Shown here piece by piece: positions 59,791 to 64,000 of a stretch of 64,000 nucleotides of DNA. Within the stretch, counting starts at the first letter, position 1; the number at the start of each line of letters is the position of its first letter. Where the stretch lies: positions 3,333,001 to 3,397,000 of the forward strand of contig CP054184.1 in the NCBI GenBank assembly GCA_015709715.1, written 5' to 3'. Below the pieces are notes generated by a model, which saw nothing but the letters and a program-made list of their open reading frames with translations, did not search any database and was not told the origin of the DNA. Origin of the DNA: Nitrospira sp. Its GTDB lineage: Bacteria > Nitrospirota > Nitrospiria > Nitrospirales > Nitrospiraceae. The translations under genes were made by a program, and so were the position numbers.

Positions 59791-61440
59791 ATGAAAAAAG
59801 TCGGTGGACGGTTGTTGGCGTTGGTGGCCATGGTGGTGGTCTCGGGTATCTTTTTCCTGCCCTCGTATCAACCTCTCTATAAGGAGCTGCCGCGGTGGGT
59901 CAGGGAGGTCCTTCCCGACAAGGGCATTACCTTGGGGCTGGACCTGCAAGGCGGCATCCATTTGGTTTTGGAAGTGGAGGAAGAGCGGGCTGTGGAGATT
60001 GCGGTGGAGCGGACCGCTACGAGCCTGCAAGATCTGCTGGTCGAGAAGAAAATCCCCGCCGAGTCGGTCAAGCGTAGCGGCCCGACGCAGATCACCATTG
60101 GGTTCCAGAACGCGGAGTTGAAAGCCCAGGTGCAGAAGTTGCTGGATGAGTTTCCCACCTATCTGGAAGTGGAATCCCAGGGTTCGGCTCACTCGGTGGT
60201 GTGGGAGTTGCGGGAGGCGGAGATCAAACGCATCAAGGATTCCGCCATCAACCAGGCGTTGGAAACCATTCGGAACCGGATCGACCAGTTCGGCGTGGCG
60301 GAGCCCTTGATCCAGCGGCAAGGTTTGAAGCAGGTGGTGGTGCAGCTTCCCGGCATCAAAGATGCCAAGCTGGCCAAAGATTTGATCAAGCAGACGGCCC
60401 TGCTCGAATTCAAGCTTTTGGATGAGGAAAACCAACTCAAACTGGATCTGCCGGCTCGGGTGCAGAAGGGCAAGGAACGTGAAGAGGCCTTCCTGAAGCA
60501 GGTGGAAGGCAAGGTGCCGGACGGCGACCAGATTCTGTTTGAACGCATCGTCGAGCGGGAGAGCGGCCAGGAATGGCTCACGCCCTATCTGGTCAAGAAG
60601 CGAGTCATGCTGGCGGGCGACGTGCTGAGCGATGCGCGGGTGTCCATCGGGCAATTCAACGAGCCCTATGTGTCGGTGACCTTCGATGCCAAGGGTGCGA
60701 GGGAATTCGATCGCATCACAGGGGAGAACGTCAAAAAGCGCATGGCGATCGTCCTCGACAACAACATCTATTCCGCTCCGGTCATTCAGGAACGGATCAG
60801 CGGCGGCCGTGCACAGATCACCGGTACGTTCTCGATGGAGGAGGCCAACAATCTGGCGATCGTCCTCAGGGCCGGCGCCTTGCCGGCGCCGCTCAAGATC
60901 ATTCAGGACCTGACGGTCGGCCCCTCACTCGGCCGTGACTCGATCGAGAAAGGGGTGAAGGCGACGCTCTTCGCGGGACTACTCGTCATCATCTTCATGG
61001 CGACCTACTATCGGCTGTCCGGCGTGATCGCGAATTTCGCGCTCATGCTCAATCTCATTTGTCTCATCGGGTCGCTTGCGGCGTTGAATGCCACGCTGAC
61101 GTTGCCCGGTATCGCCGGCATCATCCTCACCATCGGCATGGGCGTAGACTCGAACGTCCTGATCTTCGAGCGCATTCGCGAGGAACTGCGCCAGGGCAAG
61201 CCGGTGCGGTTGGCGATCGATGCCGGCTACGATAAGGCGCTCCTCACCATCGTAGACTCACACGTGACGACGTTGATTACCGGATTCGCGCTGTTCCTCT
61301 TCGGCACCGGACCGATCAAGGGCTTTGCCGTCACCCTCTGTCTCGGCATCGCTATCAATCTCTTTACAGCCTTAGTCGGCACCAAGGTCGTGTTCGATGT
61401 GCTGAATCAGCGCAAGAAAGTTGAGCAGCTCAGCATTTAG
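59791..61440 (+). CDS. secD: Protein translocase subunit SecD
   Basis: 549 residues from ATG 59791. The first helix (about 8-25) is followed by the family block GITLGLDLQGGIHLVLEV, a large periplasmic domain (P1, about 45-355), including RIDQFGVAEPLIQRQG, and six C-terminal helices with the conserved GVDSNVLIFERIREELR block and the amphipathic KGFAVTLCLGIAINLFTA region. It pulls exported proteins across using proton motive force with SecF. It lies 35 bases after yajC and 12 bases before secF. Confidence 0.96.
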   Translation: MKKVGGRLLALVAMVVVSGIFFLPSYQPLYKELPRWVREVLPDKGITLGLDLQGGIHLVLEVEEERAVEIAVERTATSLQDLLVEKKIPAESVKRSGPTQITIGFQNAELKAQVQKLLDEFPTYLEVESQGSAHSVVWELREAEIKRIKDSAINQALETIRNRIDQFGVAEPLIQRQGLKQVVVQLPGIKDAKLAKDLIKQTALLEFKLLDEENQLKLDLPARVQKGKEREEAFLKQVEGKVPDGDQILFERIVERESGQEWLTPYLVKKRVMLAGDVLSDARVSIGQFNEPYVSVTFDAKGAREFDRITGENVKKRMAIVLDNNIYSAPVIQERISGGRAQITGTFSMEEANNLAIVLRAGALPAPLKIIQDLTVGPSLGRDSIEKGVKATLFAGLLVIIFMATYYRLSGVIANFALMLNLICLIGSLAALNATLTLPGIAGIILTIGMGVDSNVLIFERIREELRQGKPVRLAIDAGYDKALLTIVDSHVTTLITGFALFLFGTGPIKGFAVTLCLGIAINLFTALVGTKVVFDVLNQRKKVEQLSI

Positions 61441-61452
61441 GAAGGAGTGGGC

Positions 61453-62370
61453 ATGTTCGAAATTTTAGGGAAGACCAACATCGATTTCATGGGGAAGCGC
61501 TACATCAGCTTCGCCATCTCCGGCCTGTTGGCGCTGCTCGGGCTGCTCGCGGTGCTCCAGATTGCGCGCGGAGCTGCGAATTTGGGCATCGACTTTGCCG
61601 GCGGTACGGCCGTGCAGTTGAAATTCGACCAGCCGATCCGGATCGACGAAGCTCGCCGGGCACTGGAAACCAACGGGCTGCAATCGGCCGAGTTGCAGGA
61701 GTTCACCCAGGACAACAAACTCTTGGTGCGCGTCAAGGCCTCGACGACGATCGAGGAAAAAATCGCGGAACGGGTCGTCGCCGTCTTCAGTAAGGAGTTT
61801 CCCGGCAACAAGTTCGTGGTCGATTCCAGCACGGAAATCGGTCCGACGATCGGAAAAAAACTTCAAGAAGACGCCATGATCGCGGTGCTGATTTCCTTCG
61901 TGGGCATTGTGGCCTATATCGCCGTGCGGTTTGAGCTGCGTTTCGGCGTGGCGGCGGCGCTGGCGACGTTCCATGACGTGCTGGCCGTGCTGGGGGTCTT
62001 CTATATCCTTGACAAGGAAATTACCCTGTTGGTCGTGACCGCCCTCTTGACGCTGGCGGGGTATTCCCTCACCGATACCGTCGTGGTCTTCGATCGGATC
62101 CGCGAAAATCTGCGTTCCCGTCGGCGAGAAGATGAGGAAACCATCATCAATGGGGCGATCAATCAAGTGCTGAGCCGGACCATCGTCACCAGTCTGACGG
62201 TCGTGATCGTGTTGATCCCATTGGTGCTGGCCGGCGCCGAGGTCTTGCATGATTTCTCGCTGGCGTTGCTGGGGGGCGTCATGTTCGGCACCTACTCCTC
62301 GGTCTTCGTGGCAAGTCCCCTGTTGCTGCTATGGCCCGGCAGCTCCGGGAACCTCATGAAGCGTCGTTAG
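61453..62370 (+). CDS. secF: Protein translocase subunit SecF
   Basis: 305 residues from ATG 61453 after GAAGGAG; a GTG two codons earlier is possible. It has the SecF opening with a first helix (about 19-38), the block NLGIDFAGGTAVQLKF (about 47-62), a short P1-type domain, and five further helices carrying GYSLTDTVVVFDRIRENL and SRTIVTSLTVVIVLIPLVL. It forms a complex with SecD and YajC. Confidence 0.96.
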   Translation: MFEILGKTNIDFMGKRYISFAISGLLALLGLLAVLQIARGAANLGIDFAGGTAVQLKFDQPIRIDEARRALETNGLQSAELQEFTQDNKLLVRVKASTTIEEKIAERVVAVFSKEFPGNKFVVDSSTEIGPTIGKKLQEDAMIAVLISFVGIVAYIAVRFELRFGVAAALATFHDVLAVLGVFYILDKEITLLVVTALLTLAGYSLTDTVVVFDRIRENLRSRRREDEETIINGAINQVLSRTIVTSLTVVIVLIPLVLAGAEVLHDFSLALLGGVMFGTYSSVFVASPLLLLWPGSSGNLMKRR

Positions 62371-62404
62371 GCATCGACTCCTCCGAGCCGGCGCCGGGGC
62401 CTGC

Positions 62405-64000
62405 ATGAGGACGGACAAGGGCCGTTTGTCGGGGCAAGCCGCATCCATGCTGTTCTGGAGTCGGTCTCACAGCCTCCAACGAAAGATCATCACGGCAATC
62501 GTGATGGTCGGGCTCCTCCCACTGGGGCTGTCGCTCGTGTTGACCTACCTGGAAGAGCGGCGGGCGCTTCGGGAAACGATCGGCGCCAACTTCAAAGAAA
62601 CCGCAGTGGAAGCCGCGCGGCGGATCGAAATGCAGGTCACCCGCGGCATCAACGAGGCTCAGCAGCTGGCCGCCACGCCGTTCCTCCGCACCTCCGTCAC
62701 CGAATCCAACCGCACCTACGTGGACAAGGACGAGAAGACCGTCCAGTCCATGATCAAAGCCTGGCAACAACGCTGGCGGCAGCGGGACAAGCAGAGCGAA
62801 TTTCCCCTGTTCATCAATCGTATCGTCACCAACTACCTGATTCGGTGGCATGACATTCGAAAGGCCGACTACGTCGGCATTTTCGTCACCGACAATCGCG
62901 GGGCGCTAGTCGTGAGTTCGATCCCGCAGGTCGAATACTATTACGGCAAGACGTCGTGGTGGCAGTCGGTCGTGAAGCATGGGACGGGCAAGGTGTTTGT
63001 CAGCGATATCTTCTTCGACCCTGCATTTGGCACGCACGTCGTCAACGTGTCCGCCCCCCTCATCGACGACGAGCAGCACATGGCGATCGGTGCGGTGACT
63101 ATCCTGTTGCGACGGGATACGTTGTTCCATTCCGTGTCTGAAGTCACCATCGGGCGGACTGGTCATGCCATGCTGTTGAGTTCCGACGGCGCCCCGTTGA
63201 TCTGCCCGATCCTGGCGCCTGAAGAGCATACGGTGAGGCCGGAATTGGTAGCCGCCATCGGGGCGAACCAAGCTGGCTGGACCACTGCGACCAATGATTC
63301 GCACGGCGGGCAGAATTCGCTCGTCGGCTTCGCCCCGGTCCGCCTCGGCGAGCATCTCACGTCGGATAGCCTTGGCGGCAAGCGCTGGGTCACCTTCGTT
63401 CGCCAAGACCCCGAGGAGTCGTTCGCCCCGCTCTCGCGGTTGGTGCTCCAGGTGACGGTCTATGGGCTCGGCGTCTTCGGAGTCCTATGGTTAACCGGGC
63501 TGGCCGTGGCGCGACGCATCGCCCGGCCGATCAGCCTGCTGCATGAAGGAGTGCAGCGGATCGGGAGCGGCCGCCTGGACCAGCAGCTCGACCTGAAGAC
63601 CGGCGATGAGATCGAGCAATTGGCCGACGCCTTCAACAAAATGGCGTCCAATTTGCGCGTTTCCTTCGAACAGATCGAACAACGAATGGACGAGGTCCGT
63701 CGGCTGGAGGCGCGCTACCGCGATCTCATTGAGCACTCCCCCGAGATGATCTATCAGCTCAACAAGGCCGGGCAGTTCGTGCACGTGAACCAGACCGGGT
63801 TGGAAAAACTTGGGTATTCGCTGGAGGAAATGTTGCACATGCGTCTCTGGGATCTGGTGCCCAAGGGGCGGGAGACGGAGGTGCTGGCCTATTTGGAGCG
63901 GCTGGTGTCGCAGGGGCGCAGTACGATGGAAACGGTCTTCGTGGCGGCGGACGGTCATCCTATCGATGTCGAGATCCATGCCACGGCGTTGTTCGAGAGC
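62405..64000 (+). CDS. Membrane sensor protein with Cache, HAMP and PAS domains (5' part)
   Basis: Open to the right edge, so at least 532 residues are encoded from ATG 62405 (ATG 62447 is an alternative). A first helix (about 33-53, MVGLLPLGLSLVLTYL) precedes a long periplasmic double-Cache-like region (about 60-345, with YVGIFVTDNRGALVVSS, YGKTSWWQSV and GRTGHAMLLSSDGAPLICPI). A second helix (about 350-370) leads to HAMP (RIARPISLLHEGVQRIGSG and DEIEQLADAFNKMASNL). A PAS domain begins near residue 438 (RYRDLIEHSPEMIYQLNKAG). The output part is outside the window; a histidine kinase is likely. The gene follows secF by 34 bases. Confidence 0.88.
   Translation, partial: MRTDKGRLSGQAASMLFWSRSHSLQRKIITAIVMVGLLPLGLSLVLTYLEERRALRETIGANFKETAVEAARRIEMQVTRGINEAQQLAATPFLRTSVTESNRTYVDKDEKTVQSMIKAWQQRWRQRDKQSEFPLFINRIVTNYLIRWHDIRKADYVGIFVTDNRGALVVSSIPQVEYYYGKTSWWQSVVKHGTGKVFVSDIFFDPAFGTHVVNVSAPLIDDEQHMAIGAVTILLRRDTLFHSVSEVTIGRTGHAMLLSSDGAPLICPILAPEEHTVRPELVAAIGANQAGWTTATNDSHGGQNSLVGFAPVRLGEHLTSDSLGGKRWVTFVRQDPEESFAPLSRLVLQVTVYGLGVFGVLWLTGLAVARRIARPISLLHEGVQRIGSGRLDQQLDLKTGDEIEQLADAFNKMASNLRVSFEQIEQRMDEVRRLEARYRDLIEHSPEMIYQLNKAGQFVHVNQTGLEKLGYSLEEMLHMRLWDLVPKGRETEVLAYLERLVSQGRSTMETVFVAADGHPIDVEIHATALFES

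Overview
The window looks like a chromosomal segment of a Nitrospirota bacterium, most likely a Nitrospira-type nitrite oxidiser. The reasons are a giant periplasmic multicopper oxidase, two very large cytochrome bd-like membrane proteins, a run of membrane-anchored c-type cytochromes ending in one with an ethylbenzene-dehydrogenase-gamma-like (NxrC-like) domain, several molybdenum-cofactor genes, and GC-rich, densely packed Gram-negative genes. The assignment rests on gene content read by eye; no database search was possible. Layout: (1) 0-5 kb, plus strand: the end of an Mrp-type Fe-S carrier, then moeA, mobB, a hexaheme cytochrome and a three-gene ABC exporter in a tight operon. (2) 4.9-17.3 kb, mostly minus strand: a hexapeptide acyltransferase fused to a PAS domain, an RRM protein (plus strand), two secreted proteins, a complete tripartite ABC efflux operon (permease, ATPase, HlyD adaptor, NodT outer-membrane factor), a small Cys-rich unknown protein, a sigma-54 activator whose N-terminal GAF region is broken by several frameshifts, and an NFACT/RqcH-type protein. 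(3) 17.4-25.7 kb: a zinc-ribbon mini-protein, a HExxH-type putative peptide hydroxylase, then a complete type II-C CRISPR-Cas locus: 29 identical 36-bp repeats, cas2, cas1, a 990-residue cas9, and a tracrRNA gene divergent from cas9. (4) 25.7-29.1 kb, minus strand: a 52-aa protein, a PKD-domain secreted protein and a KimA-like potassium transporter. (5) 29.4-54.6 kb, plus strand: a long respiratory and copper region. It holds the 1621-aa multicopper oxidase, three related periplasmic proteins with Cys-His-Met copper-type motifs, an outer-membrane/lipoprotein-type carrier, a HEAT-repeat protein, an O-methyltransferase, DUF420 and PCP_red-type proteins, two bd-like oxidases, two SUMF1-fold proteins, three tiny single-helix membrane proteins and three c-type cytochromes. 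(6) 54.7-64 kb, plus strand: mobA, a family-9 glycosyltransferase, argS, tgt-yajC-secD-secF and the start of a Cache-HAMP-PAS sensor. How the parts may work together: the molybdopterin genes (moeA, mobB, mobA) are what a molybdenum nitrite oxidoreductase needs. The 48-54.6 kb block reads as one membrane electron-transfer module in which c-type cytochromes and an NxrC-like haem carrier feed a bd-like oxidase. The large copper oxidase and its cupredoxin-like neighbours form a second, periplasmic copper-redox group. The CRISPR locus sits between these as a self-contained defence island.
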